Positions 1 through 8,070 of a stretch of 64,000 nucleotides of DNA are shown here, in pieces (within the stretch, counting starts at the first letter, position 1; every line of letters starts with the position of its first letter). The notes beneath the pieces were generated by a model that was not told the DNA's origin, did not search any database, and saw only the letters and a program-made list of their open reading frames with translations. The position numbers were made by a program, and so were the translations under genes. This DNA is from Glaciecola sp. 33A (lineage in GTDB: Bacteria > Pseudomonadota > Gammaproteobacteria > Enterobacterales > Alteromonadaceae), in NCBI RefSeq assembly GCF_002836745.1, contig NZ_PJAR01000044.1, forward strand, positions 248,001-312,000, written 5' to 3'.

Positions 1-657
1 GCGCTTATGCTCTAGTTCTAGTTGCGAAAACTCTTCTTCGCCAATGCTATATTCGTCCAATTCTTGAACCTGATACTCAAGTAAATTTTTACGGTCGGTT
101 CGTTGCTTCTGCGCAGAGACCAATTGTTTTAATAACTGCTGTTTTTGCTTTAAGTTATCGTAAGCCATACTGACGTCAGTTAAGAGCGGTTTGTGCCCCG
201 CGAAATTGTCTACTAGCTTGCGTTGATTATCCGGTTTTAACAACTGGTAATGCGCATTTTGTCCATGAATACTGACCAAATACTGACCAAGCGACTTGAG
301 TTGATTTAAAGAAACGGCGACACCGTTTATGAATGCTTTTGAACGACCTTCGTTGCTCACTAGTCGCCGAATAAAACATTCGTTCGGATTGTCTTCTTGA
401 AGTAATTCATTTTCTTCTAGCCAAGCTTTCGCTAATGGTACTTTCTTAATGTCAAAATGCACGACAACTTCTGCTTTTTCAGCTCCTTTTCTTACAGATG
501 CAGCGTCCGCGCGATCCCCAAGACAGAGGCTTAAGGCATCTATTGCAATTGATTTACCCGCACCGGTTTCGCCAGTAATGACGGTCAAACCGTGCGCGAC
601 ATCGATCCCAATTTGTTTCACAACGGCGAAGTTTTTAACTGAAATATGAGCAAGCAT
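1..657 (-). CDS. recN: DNA repair protein RecN (N-terminal part, runs off the window)
   Basis: SMC-like ATPase that acts in double-strand-break repair and is induced by DNA damage. The ATG lies at 657 on the minus strand and the reading frame stays open to base 1, giving about 219 residues. The protein starts MLAHISVKNFAVV, has a Walker A motif GETGAGKS at residues 29-36, and then GDRADAASVRKGAEKAEV, all typical of RecN. The rest of the head and the coiled coil lie outside the window. A LexA-type box sits 27 bases upstream of the start (684-699), as expected for this SOS gene. In E. coli recN is next to nadK; here purT, nei and anmK lie between them. Confidence 0.96.
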   Translation of the reverse strand, partial: MLAHISVKNFAVVKQIGIDVAHGLTVITGETGAGKSIAIDALSLCLGDRADAASVRKGAEKAEVVVHFDIKKVPLAKAWLEENELLQEDNPNECFIRRLVSNEGRSKAFINGVAVSLNQLKSLGQYLVSIHGQNAHYQLLKPDNQRKLVDNFAGHKPLLTDVSMAYDNLKQKQQLLKQLVSAQKQRTDRKNLLEYQVQELDEYSIGEEEFSQLELEHKR

Positions 658-683
658 TTTAAATATACCTAAAAGAATAAACA

Positions 684-699
684 CTGGTAATATATACAG
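684..699. promoter_or_regulatory. LexA (SOS) box upstream of recN
   Basis: CTG-N10-CAG with an alternating A/T core (CTGGTAATATATACAG). It fits the LexA consensus closely and is placed where LexA would block the recN promoter. Confidence 0.85.
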
Positions 700-732
700 T
701 GTTTTGAGCAGTGTAAAGACCAGTTTATCTGT

Positions 733-810
733 GGGCACCGAATTAAGTTTGCGAGTGGAGAATAAAGTTTTTGAATCGAATGAAGTTTGTGAATAGAATC
801 AAGGGTGCCC
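733..810. repeat. Short tandem repeat inside an inverted repeat
   Basis: Units of 18-20 bases of the form GAATNAAGTTTNNGANTN start at 740, 760 and 778, and a broken fourth (GAATCAAGG) starts at 796. The array is bracketed by GGGCACC (733-739) and its complement GGTGCCC (804-810). It lies between the divergent genes recN and purT. No function is known to me. Confidence 0.65.
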
Positions 811-1196
811 ATTCATTTTCAAGGTTTTCGCATCAGTAATATATTACTGTTTAACTTATATTATTTGAAAAATAAACTGTCAAGCAATCCAGCCGATGGT
901 ATGCCTGTTTTTTGAGTTTTTAATAATGGAGTCGCCTTTATTGCATTGTTTTGTGCTTCATTCCAATGGCTAAAACCTATATTAAACTCAGATTAATAAG
1001 CTAACGCTTCAATTGCATTTTGCATGTAACTATTTTTTATATGTATCGATTGATGTTTGTCATATTTCGATTGCTTCGGCACTTTTGCAAACGCACGCCA
1101 CACGCTACTGTGACGGATATACCGGCAAAATTGGTTTTTTTGAGAGGGGGGTGAGCTTATCCGCACGCCATCGACATCTGAGTCCTTAATAACACC
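811..1196. other. recN-purT divergent intergenic region
   Basis: No credible coding sequence. It is AT-rich. A half-match to a PurR site (TTGCAAACG, 1085-1093) is present but too weak to call. Confidence 0.5.
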
Positions 1197-1218
1197 AAAG
1201 GCCAGATAGGCCTTTTTT
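1197..1218 (+). terminator. Intrinsic terminator/attenuator in the purT leader
   Basis: Stem AAAGGCC (1197-1203), loop AGATA, stem GGCCTTT (1209-1215), then a T run to 1218. It lies about 78 bases before the purT ATG, and no plus-strand gene ends upstream of it. It may therefore end a leader RNA and act as an attenuator of purT. Confidence 0.6.
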
Positions 1219-1295
1219 CACCAACCCGTCCTTCCTTTTCTGATATTATGTTGTCGTGAATAATCCCTTTTAATGTCAACAATGAGTTCCATATC

Positions 1296-2486
1296 ATGAG
1301 TGTATCTATTTTCGGTAGTGCAAAATCAAATAGCGCAACAAAAGCCCTTTTATTAGGGTCCGGCGAACTTGGTAAAGAAATTGCCATTGAATTACAACGA
1401 CTGGGCATTGAAGTGATTGCTGCAGATAGCTATGCAAATGCACCTGCAATGCAGATAGCACACTCTTCATATGTACTGAATATGCTTGATGGGGAGCGCT
1501 TAGAAGAAATTATTCGTAAAGAACAGCCTGATTTTATTATTCCTGAAGTTGAAGCGATTGCGACACCGTCGTTAATAAAATTAGAGGCCGAGGGCTTTAA
1601 TATCGTGCCGAGTGCGCGTGCAACAAAGCTAACAATGGATAGAGAAGGTATCCGGCGCTTGGTCGCCGAAACACTGGTGGTGAAAACATCCCCTTATGTC
1701 TTTACTGACAGCAAAGAAGAATATCTGCGAGCCGTTAAAGAGCTTGGTATTCCCTGCGTTATTAAACCGGTAATGAGTAGTTCAGGCAAAGGTCAAAGCG
1801 TTATTAAGTCAGAAGCTGATTTAGAGTCCGCGTGGACTTATTCTCAAGAAGGTGGTCGCAGCGGCGCTGGACGTGTCATTGTAGAAGGTTTTGTACCCTT
1901 TGATTATGAAATTACATTACTAACCGTCAGTGCTGTTGATGGCATTCATTTTTGCGCTCCTATTGGCCATCGTCAAGAAAATGGTGATTACCGTGAATCG
2001 TGGCAACCACAAATAATGTCTCAATTGGCACTGCAAAAAGTACAACAAATCGCTGCAAAAGTAGTTAAAGAACTCGGTGGCTATGGCCTCTTTGGTATGG
2101 AGTTTTTTGTCAAAGATAATGAAGTCTACTTTAATGAAGTTTCACCACGTCCCCACGACACAGGCTTAGTTACACTGGTATCTCAAGATCTATCGGAGTT
2201 TGCCTTGCATGTCCGAGCTATTTTAGGTTTGCCAATAGGCGCTATCAAGCAATATGGCCCAACAGCGTCAAGTGTCATTTTAGGTAATGGTAAATCTCAA
2301 GATATTAAGTTTGCTCAATTAAGCCAAGCGTTAGGTTTAGTGGCCGGTTCTCAGGTACGTTTATTTGCGAAACCAAATATCAACGGCACACGCCGCTTAG
2401 GTGTGGCTATTGCGCGCGGCGAAAACACAGAACAAGCGATAGAAAATGCTAAATTAGTATCAAGTAAAATTGAAGTGCTTTATTAA
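1296..2486 (+). CDS. purT: Formate-dependent phosphoribosylglycinamide formyltransferase (GAR transformylase 2)
   Basis: ATP-grasp enzyme that makes formyl-GAR from GAR, formate and ATP, the folate-independent form of the third step of purine synthesis; cytosolic. It has 396 residues, close to the family length of about 392. The N-terminal nucleotide-binding loop GSGELGKE is at residues 21-28. The ATP-grasp domain covers about 115-315, with the metal/ATP-binding stretch [12 protein letters not shown] near its end, and a C-terminal barrel follows. The ATG at 1296 follows a leader containing a terminator-like hairpin (1197-1218), so transcription may be attenuated. The gene stands alone on the plus strand. 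Confidence 0.96.
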   Translation: MSVSIFGSAKSNSATKALLLGSGELGKEIAIELQRLGIEVIAADSYANAPAMQIAHSSYVLNMLDGERLEEIIRKEQPDFIIPEVEAIATPSLIKLEAEGFNIVPSARATKLTMDREGIRRLVAETLVVKTSPYVFTDSKEEYLRAVKELGIPCVIKPVMSSSGKGQSVIKSEADLESAWTYSQEGGRSGAGRVIVEGFVPFDYEITLLTVSAVDGIHFCAPIGHRQENGDYRESWQPQIMSQLALQKVQQIAAKVVKELGGYGLFGMEFFVKDNEVYFNEVSPRPHDTGLVTLVSQDLSEFALHVRAILGLPIGAIKQYGPTASSVILGNGKSQDIKFAQLSQALGLVAGSQVRLFAKPNINGTRRLGVAIARGENTEQAIENAKLVSSKIEVLY

Positions 2487-2937
2487 GGTTAAACTTCAAC
2501 CGCAGCTGAGCAATTCACTTTAGTGAATAGTAAAAATCTGATGAGCATTGATTTTGCGTCGCAATGGTCTTAATAACTCCCCTCAAGCTAAATGAAGGCG
2601 ATGCTGCCATTATTCGATAATTTTTACCGAGTGTCTCTCAATAATGATAGTGTATATTAAACAAAATCAATGCGACACCTTCGAGTTAGAAAGTGCGGAT
2701 CACCTATATTTTCGACTTTGAAAGGGGGGCGGCATTATGTTCGAAAACCCAATGGATATCTAGGCTAAACAATGATGATAATGTAAAATATAGCATTCAA
2801 AATAAGCACTGTTGGAAAGAACTGATCGCGGTAAGGTCAATATCGTATATAGCTATTAAGCGGTTTACGGTCGACGTTTTTCTAGTAATGCCGATACGTC
2901 GGTTTACTTATCTTTTTGAATTATTAAAGGAATCAAT
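2487..2937. other. purT-nei intergenic region
   Basis: No supported gene. It contains two small palindromes, ATTCACTTTAGTGAAT (2513-2528) and TTGCGTCGCAA (2554-2564). Neither is followed by a T run, so neither looks like a terminator. A 95-codon frame that starts at 2693 and runs into nei has no family features and is taken as chance. Confidence 0.5.
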
Positions 2938-3780
2938 ATGCCAGAAGGTCCTGAAATACGCCTTGCCGCTGATAAAATAGCAAAGGTCATTGAGGGCAAA
3001 GTAATTGAAGATATTGAAGTAGGTTTGCCTCGTCTTCTTGAACCTTCACAAAAACTGAAGGGAATCAAAGTTGAAAAGGTTGAAACTCGTGGCAAAGCCA
3101 TGTTGATACATTTTGCTAATGGGCTCACAATTTACTCCCACAATCAGCTTTACGGTGTTTGGAAAACAGCCAAGCGTGGTCATCTTCCCAAAACTAATCG
3201 CTCCCTGCGTTTGGCTTTACATACAAAGCAAAAAAGCGCCTTGCTATACAGTGCCTCCGATATCGCAGTATATGATCAAAGTGAACTGGTGCAACACCCC
3301 TTTTTGAGTAAAATTGGGCCTGATATTTTGAACAGTGGACTACGATGGGAAGTCGTTGCCGAGCGCTTGCTGCAGAGCCGCTTCTGCAATAGAGGTTTAA
3401 GTGCATTGTATTTGGACCAGCACTTTATCGCGGGAATTGGCAATTACTTGCGTACTGAAATATTGTTTGCTGCCGGCGTCCACCCTGACTTTAAACCCAA
3501 GCAACTTGACTCAAAACAAATCGAAAGCCTTGCTAGGCAAACGTTAATTATTGGTAAGCGTGCCTACGATACAAAAGGGCACACCTTATTGCCAACTTTG
3601 AGCAAAAAACTGGCTAAAACAAAAGGCAGCTATGAAAGCGTCCGTTTTATGGCCTTTAACCGTGAAGGTTTGCCTTGTCGTTATTGCGTGCAGCCTATTG
3701 TAAAGGCGAAGCGCAATGGTAGACGAATATATTGGTGTGAGAGTTGTCAGCTCACAGTGTCACTTGGTATCAAAGTTTGA
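2938..3780 (+). CDS. nei: Endonuclease VIII (Fpg/Nei family DNA glycosylase/AP lyase)
   Basis: Base-excision repair enzyme that removes oxidised pyrimidines and nicks the abasic site. The mature N-terminus PEGPEIR carries the catalytic proline (after Met removal) and Glu3, and Lys53 sits in VETRGKAM, as in E. coli Nei. The motif YSHNQLYGVW is also Nei-like rather than MutM-like. A helix-two-turn-helix region (IAGIGNYLRTEILF) precedes a C-terminal zinc finger with Cys247, Cys250, Cys267 and Cys270. At 280 residues it is slightly longer than E. coli Nei (263). It is a single gene, convergent with anmK; no clear terminator is seen in the 140-base gap. Confidence 0.93.
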   Translation: MPEGPEIRLAADKIAKVIEGKVIEDIEVGLPRLLEPSQKLKGIKVEKVETRGKAMLIHFANGLTIYSHNQLYGVWKTAKRGHLPKTNRSLRLALHTKQKSALLYSASDIAVYDQSELVQHPFLSKIGPDILNSGLRWEVVAERLLQSRFCNRGLSALYLDQHFIAGIGNYLRTEILFAAGVHPDFKPKQLDSKQIESLARQTLIIGKRAYDTKGHTLLPTLSKKLAKTKGSYESVRFMAFNREGLPCRYCVQPIVKAKRNGRRIYWCESCQLTVSLGIKV

Positions 3781-3920
3781 ACCTGTATTGGACCCCCAGA
3801 CCTTGAAAATGGGCGTTTGAAAATCCCAAATTATCGCCAGTTGTTGAGCGTTGTGGTAACGACAGATGTTTTTATCAGATTATTCAGTGGCGTAGGACAA
3901 GTTGACGTGCTTACTTCAGT

Positions 3921-5108
3921 TTAGGAAGGGAAAGAAACTTTACCCATACTTACATTGGGCTGATTGCTTTTATTACTTAAAAAGGCACGTTCATTGCCAG
4001 CGACACATTCGTTTGCAATGACGGCAAACAGGATTGCTTCTTTTGCATCTGTATTAATACCTAATTTGTTGGTTGAAAATACAGGCCTAGCAAGTAACTC
4101 AGAAATATTCTCTAACAAAAGCGGATTGTGTATGCCACCGCCGCTGATATAAACCGTTGATAATTCAGGTAATTGATTAATTGTATTGACAATAGAATGG
4201 GCAGTAAAGGCATTTAATGTCGCCATTTGATTGGGCACACTGAGGTCCTCCAAATGCAGCGATTTTAGCTGAAAAGTAAACCAATCGAGATTAAACGTTT
4301 CTGGGCCAGTGGTTTTAGGCAAAGGTAAATTAATAAAGGGATGCTGCAATAGCTGCGTTAGCAATAACTTATTTACGTTTCCTTGCTTGGCAATTTTTGC
4401 GTCCTTATCGAAATCATGGTCGCTATATTCTCTGGCAAGGGCATCCATTAAGGTATTGCCGGGACCAATATCCGAACAGATAACATTATCAAAAGAAGCG
4501 TTTGAGGGCAGGTAAGTGATATTTGCAATACCACCTATATTCAACAGCGTGCGATGTTCTTGCTCACTACTTAACAGTAAATAGTCGCCATATATTGCAA
4601 GAGGCGCCCCTTCGCCGCCATGGGCGATGTGCTTTTGGCGAAAGTCACTGATTGTTATTATCCTGGTACTAGCTGCAATATGATCGCCATCGCCAATCTG
4701 TAAGGTGCTGTTAGGCTGGTTTTTGATTTGATGCAAGGATGATGGTCGATGGTAAATAGTTTGGCCATGACTGGCGATCAAGTCGACGCTGTCATTGGGT
4801 ACTTTCCAGTTAAGTAAGGCTTGATTAATCATCTTTCCATGCAAATGACCAATTTGAGCGTTCAGCAAACAAAGTGAGTCCAAGGACACACTTTGTTTAG
4901 CAAATACTTGCTGGATTGCGCTTTTCAACTCTTTGCTATAACCAATGGTGGTGTATTCTTCACACCGCAATGTCGCCGATTTTCCGTTCCCAGTTATTCT
5001 GCACAGAGCAATATCGAGGCCATCCAGCGATGTGCCGCTCATCAAACCAATAATTAGACGCTCAGGCGCCGTCGCTATATTTTTAAGCTTTTCAATATGC
5101 TGCAGCAT
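3921..5108 (-). CDS. anmK: Anhydro-N-acetylmuramic acid kinase
   Basis: Phosphorylates and opens 1,6-anhydro-MurNAc to MurNAc-6-phosphate during recycling of cell-wall fragments in the cytosol. It has 395 residues; the family is about 370-390. The N-terminal ATPase motif GLMSGTSLDG is at residues 21-30, followed by IASHGQTIYHRP and NIGGIANITYLP, and SDIGPGNTLMD, all family signatures. The start overlaps the stop of nadK by one base (TAATG), so the two are probably translationally coupled in one operon, nadK first. Confidence 0.95.
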   Translation of the reverse strand: MLQHIEKLKNIATAPERLIIGLMSGTSLDGLDIALCRITGNGKSATLRCEEYTTIGYSKELKSAIQQVFAKQSVSLDSLCLLNAQIGHLHGKMINQALLNWKVPNDSVDLIASHGQTIYHRPSSLHQIKNQPNSTLQIGDGDHIAASTRIITISDFRQKHIAHGGEGAPLAIYGDYLLLSSEQEHRTLLNIGGIANITYLPSNASFDNVICSDIGPGNTLMDALAREYSDHDFDKDAKIAKQGNVNKLLLTQLLQHPFINLPLPKTTGPETFNLDWFTFQLKSLHLEDLSVPNQMATLNAFTAHSIVNTINQLPELSTVYISGGGIHNPLLLENISELLARPVFSTNKLGINTDAKEAILFAVIANECVAGNERAFLSNKSNQPNVSMGKVSFPS

Positions 5109-5983
5109 TAGTAGAGTTTACTGCCCCAATTAAGTTTGGTGCGCAATACATTAAAATAATTATAGTCAGGTGGATGCACCAAATGGAGTTTATCTGGGCT
5201 TTTGCGAATACGTACTTCATCTCCCGGCATCAATGAAATAACGCTGTGACTATCACAACTTACTTGCAGATTATCCGTATTAACACCCGATACTTTTAAG
5301 GTTATTTCGCTATTAGCATCGACAACAATAGGTCGACTACTCAGGGTATGTGGAAACATAGGAACAAGCGTAAGCGCATCTAACTGCGGCATTAGAATAG
5401 GACCACCACCAGATAATGAATACGCAGTTGACCCCGTGGGCGTGGCTATAATTATGCCGTCTGAGCGTTGACTAAAAACAAACTGGTCGTCTACATAAAG
5501 CTCAAACTCCATCATGTGGGCCACTTTGCCATGATGCAGCACTATCTCATTTACTGCGGAATTTGTATCTTGATGCTCATCATTTCTAAACACGTTAGCT
5601 TCTAATAGAAAGCGCGCTTCTCTATATACCTTGCCTTCGAAAATATGCGCAATTTGACGGCTAATATCTTCTGGATTAATGTCGGTAAGGAAACCCAAAT
5701 TTCCACGGTTCACACCAACAACATCAGTGTCAAATTTGGCTAATACACGAGCAGCACCAAGCATATAGCCGTCACCACCAACCACAATAGCCAGTTCGGC
5801 ACGTTCACCGATAGTATTAAGCGCGCAGATTTCCAAAGAACGATCGTCGAGTTCTTCTTTTATGCTTGCCTCTACCAAAATAGTACAGTTTCTTTTTTTT
5901 AGTTCGCCAACAAGTACATTGAGACTTACCCGGCTGCCTTCATGGTCTGCTTTACCAATTAAGCCAACGGTTGAATAACTCAT
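5108..5983 (-). CDS. nadK: NAD(+) kinase
   Basis: Phosphorylates NAD to NADP in the cytosol. It has 291 residues, as usual for gammaproteobacterial NadK. The GGDGYM motif is at residues 69-74 with catalytic Asp71. It continues with GVNRGNLGFLTD, SDGIIIATPTGSTAYSLSGG (the glycine-rich NAD-binding motif) and SSRPIVV. It is the first gene of a two-gene unit with anmK. recN, its usual neighbour in enterobacteria, is still within 6 kb but separated and also on the minus strand. Confidence 0.97.
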   Translation of the reverse strand: MSYSTVGLIGKADHEGSRVSLNVLVGELKKRNCTILVEASIKEELDDRSLEICALNTIGERAELAIVVGGDGYMLGAARVLAKFDTDVVGVNRGNLGFLTDINPEDISRQIAHIFEGKVYREARFLLEANVFRNDEHQDTNSAVNEIVLHHGKVAHMMEFELYVDDQFVFSQRSDGIIIATPTGSTAYSLSGGGPILMPQLDALTLVPMFPHTLSSRPIVVDANSEITLKVSGVNTDNLQVSCDSHSVISLMPGDEVRIRKSPDKLHLVHPPDYNYFNVLRTKLNWGSKLY

Positions 5984-6079
5984 TAATTGTTCTCTGGTAA
6001 TTATTATGCTTGTGTGACGTAACTTTTACTTAATTGGCAGTGACTTGCAAGCCTAAATTTACAATCTTGCCTAACTTGC

Positions 6080-6859
6080 TTACCTTGCTGTCCAGCCGCC
6101 ATCCAATATTAGCGCTTGTCCTGTAATATTCTTTGCTGCACTGCCCATTAAAAAGTGTGCAGTTTGCGCTAATTCTTCAATTTCTATAAAGGCTTTTTTA
6201 GGCATAGGTTCTAACATTATTTTATTGATAACGTCTTCTTCAGACATATTGTTTTCAATAGCTTGAGCTGTAATTTGTTTTTCAACCAACGGAGTTTTCA
6301 CGTAAGCAGGGCACAGAGTGTTAATCGTTACATCAACATCTCCGGTCTCCAGTGCTATGGTCTTTGCGAATCCAAGCAAGCCGTGCTTAGCTGAGACATA
6401 AGCTGATTTAAAAGGTGAGGCAACAACTGAATGAATAGAACCCACATTTATAATTCGGCCAAAGTTTTGAACTCGCATGTGTGGTAAAAATGCCTGTGTC
6501 AGCAATGCAGGTCCTACAAGCATAACGTTGATGAGCATTTGCCATTTTTCGGCAGGAAAATCCTCTAGTTTACTGACGTGTTGAATGCCCGCATTATTGA
6601 TCAAAATATCTACGGGCGTGCTGCTTAGCGCTGCAGGTAAAGCGGCAACTTGCTGCGCATCACACACATTTATTTGTATCGATTGCGCGGACAAACCTAA
6701 GTTATTGAGGGTTTTTGCTGCATTATCAGCAGCGTCTTCATTAATGTCAGCAACGATGACATGATGACCAAGTTGTGCCAAATATTTAGCGATACCATAG
6801 CCGATACCACTTGCACCGCCGGTTACAAATACATTCAAAGACTTAGCTTCAGCAGTCAT
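6080..6859 (-). CDS. bdhA: 3-hydroxybutyrate dehydrogenase (short-chain dehydrogenase/reductase)
   Basis: Predicted to oxidise D-3-hydroxybutyrate to acetoacetate with NAD. It is a classical SDR of 259 residues: cofactor motif TGGASGIG (13-20), NNAG (88-91), and catalytic Ser141, Tyr154 and Lys158. The stretches GSIHSVVASPFKSAYVSAKH and CPAYVKTPLVEKQI are characteristic of bacterial BdhA and distinguish it from generic ketoreductases. It lies 157 bases downstream of a PHB depolymerase gene on the same strand, which supports the substrate. The gap is large enough for a separate promoter. Confidence 0.87.
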   Translation of the reverse strand: MTAEAKSLNVFVTGGASGIGYGIAKYLAQLGHHVIVADINEDAADNAAKTLNNLGLSAQSIQINVCDAQQVAALPAALSSTPVDILINNAGIQHVSKLEDFPAEKWQMLINVMLVGPALLTQAFLPHMRVQNFGRIINVGSIHSVVASPFKSAYVSAKHGLLGFAKTIALETGDVDVTINTLCPAYVKTPLVEKQITAQAIENNMSEEDVINKIMLEPMPKKAFIEIEELAQTAHFLMGSAAKNITGQALILDGGWTAR

Positions 6860-7016
6860 ACTTTTTCCTTATTTTCCAGTTGTTTTTCAAACGATTTTAT
6901 CTCTTTTTAGTGCAATTTCAGTTGCGATCTATTGTTACAAACTGACGTTACCAAGGTGATTCCATGTTTTTAAATTGTGTATTAAATGTCCTTATTATGA
7001 ATATTAAAATAATACG

Positions 7017-8057
7017 CTATTTTGTATTCGAAATAATAGTAGGAATATTATCCACTAAGGACATGACAGCCTTGATTTGTTTTCCGTCTTTATTGGCGTA
7101 GTTTGCGCCTGTATAACCCCACCAATCCCAGCAAGCTTGAGGGTTTAAAGGCATAAAAGCAGACTTCTTAGTTTGTGGATAAAGTACAATTAAATTATTG
7201 GTGTCAGCCCATGCATTAAAGCCCGCATTTTTGGCATATTCATTGCCAATGGCTTCGGCATTTTGGTTACAACCATGAAAGCTAATATGAATATCGCAAC
7301 TCCTGTTGTCTTTACAACTTTGGGGAATAAAAAGGTAAGCGTTTTCGCCAAGCGTCTCAGCATATTCGCCTGCGTATTCGCTTTGTTTAAATGTCAGTAG
7401 TTGCTGGCTTAATTGGTCATTACTTTTAGTCGATTTAGGCTTTGTAAGTTGTGTTACGTATTTAAGTAATTCGCCAGCGGCGTCATAATTACAATTGCCA
7501 ATGAAAGGGGATACAGACTCAATGCAAGGCTTACCACTATCTAGTGTTGGCATTACATGAGCAAATGCTTGTTGGCTAACATATTCCACATTTTCAGGCA
7601 CAAAAAGAGTATCAATTTGAGCGGCTAGTTGGTCTGCAACTACGCGATTAATTCGAGTGTCCAGAGTGCCGTGTAGCAACCAAACCTTATCGTCTTGGTT
7701 ATATTTTGAATCTGCTAATAGACCACTTGCTTGATAATCATCGATAGTTGCAGCAAGCGCGGCTAAGTCTATTATGGCATCAGAATTTGCTACGCAGTTT
7801 TGCAGTGCCATAGATATGCTTCCTTGAGCACAAAAATAGGGACCTCCTGCAATGAGACCGGAACCAATGACTTGTTCGGAAAATGATAAGTGAAATTGCA
7901 TTGCCATATACGCTCCAGAAGATAAGCCAGAAACACTAATAACAGGATCATCTTTTTGAACACTGGGTTTTGCGCCATTACTAGGGCTACCGCAAGCGGC
8001 AAGCATTATTGATGTTATTGATACAATGCTGGCCTGTTTTAATGTTAAGTTTCTCAT
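7017..8057 (-). CDS. Type-2 poly(3-hydroxybutyrate) depolymerase, lipoprotein form
   Basis: Predicted to hydrolyse PHB or its oligomers outside the cytoplasm. The N-terminus is a lipoprotein signal with lipobox LAAC (Cys22), so the enzyme should be membrane- or surface-anchored rather than freely secreted. The lipase box GLSSG gives Ser46; Asp133 (HGTLD) and His167 (FAHVMPT) complete a triad. The oxyanion-type motif FHGCNQN comes after these, an order (Ser-Asp-His-oxyanion) that marks type-2 catalytic domains. No separate linker or substrate-binding domain is visible in 346 residues. It is followed by bdhA and preceded, 13 bases apart, by an exported hydrolase gene. Confidence 0.82.
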   Translation of the reverse strand: MRNLTLKQASIVSITSIMLAACGSPSNGAKPSVQKDDPVISVSGLSSGAYMAMQFHLSFSEQVIGSGLIAGGPYFCAQGSISMALQNCVANSDAIIDLAALAATIDDYQASGLLADSKYNQDDKVWLLHGTLDTRINRVVADQLAAQIDTLFVPENVEYVSQQAFAHVMPTLDSGKPCIESVSPFIGNCNYDAAGELLKYVTQLTKPKSTKSNDQLSQQLLTFKQSEYAGEYAETLGENAYLFIPQSCKDNRSCDIHISFHGCNQNAEAIGNEYAKNAGFNAWADTNNLIVLYPQTKKSAFMPLNPQACWDWWGYTGANYANKDGKQIKAVMSLVDNIPTIISNTK

Positions 8058-8070
8058 GTAACCCTCCTGA

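Noticed and set aside
877-892. A second CTG-N10-CAG near recN
   Set aside because: The core lacks the alternating A/T pattern of LexA sites and it is far from the recN start.
1085-1100. PurR-like half-site before purT
   Set aside because: Only one half matches; the second half of the palindrome is absent.
1157-1408. An 83-codon minus-strand frame across the purT start
   Set aside because: It lies antisense to the purT leader and coding start and has no protein features.
2693-2980. A 95-codon frame upstream of and overlapping nei
   Set aside because: No ribosome binding site, odd composition, no family features, and it runs into the well-supported nei start.
807-3818. Similar strings near 807-825 and 3803-3818 (reverse orientation), sharing an ATTTTCAAGGT-type core
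   Set aside because: The shared part is about 11 bases and may be chance; two copies are not enough to call a repeat family.
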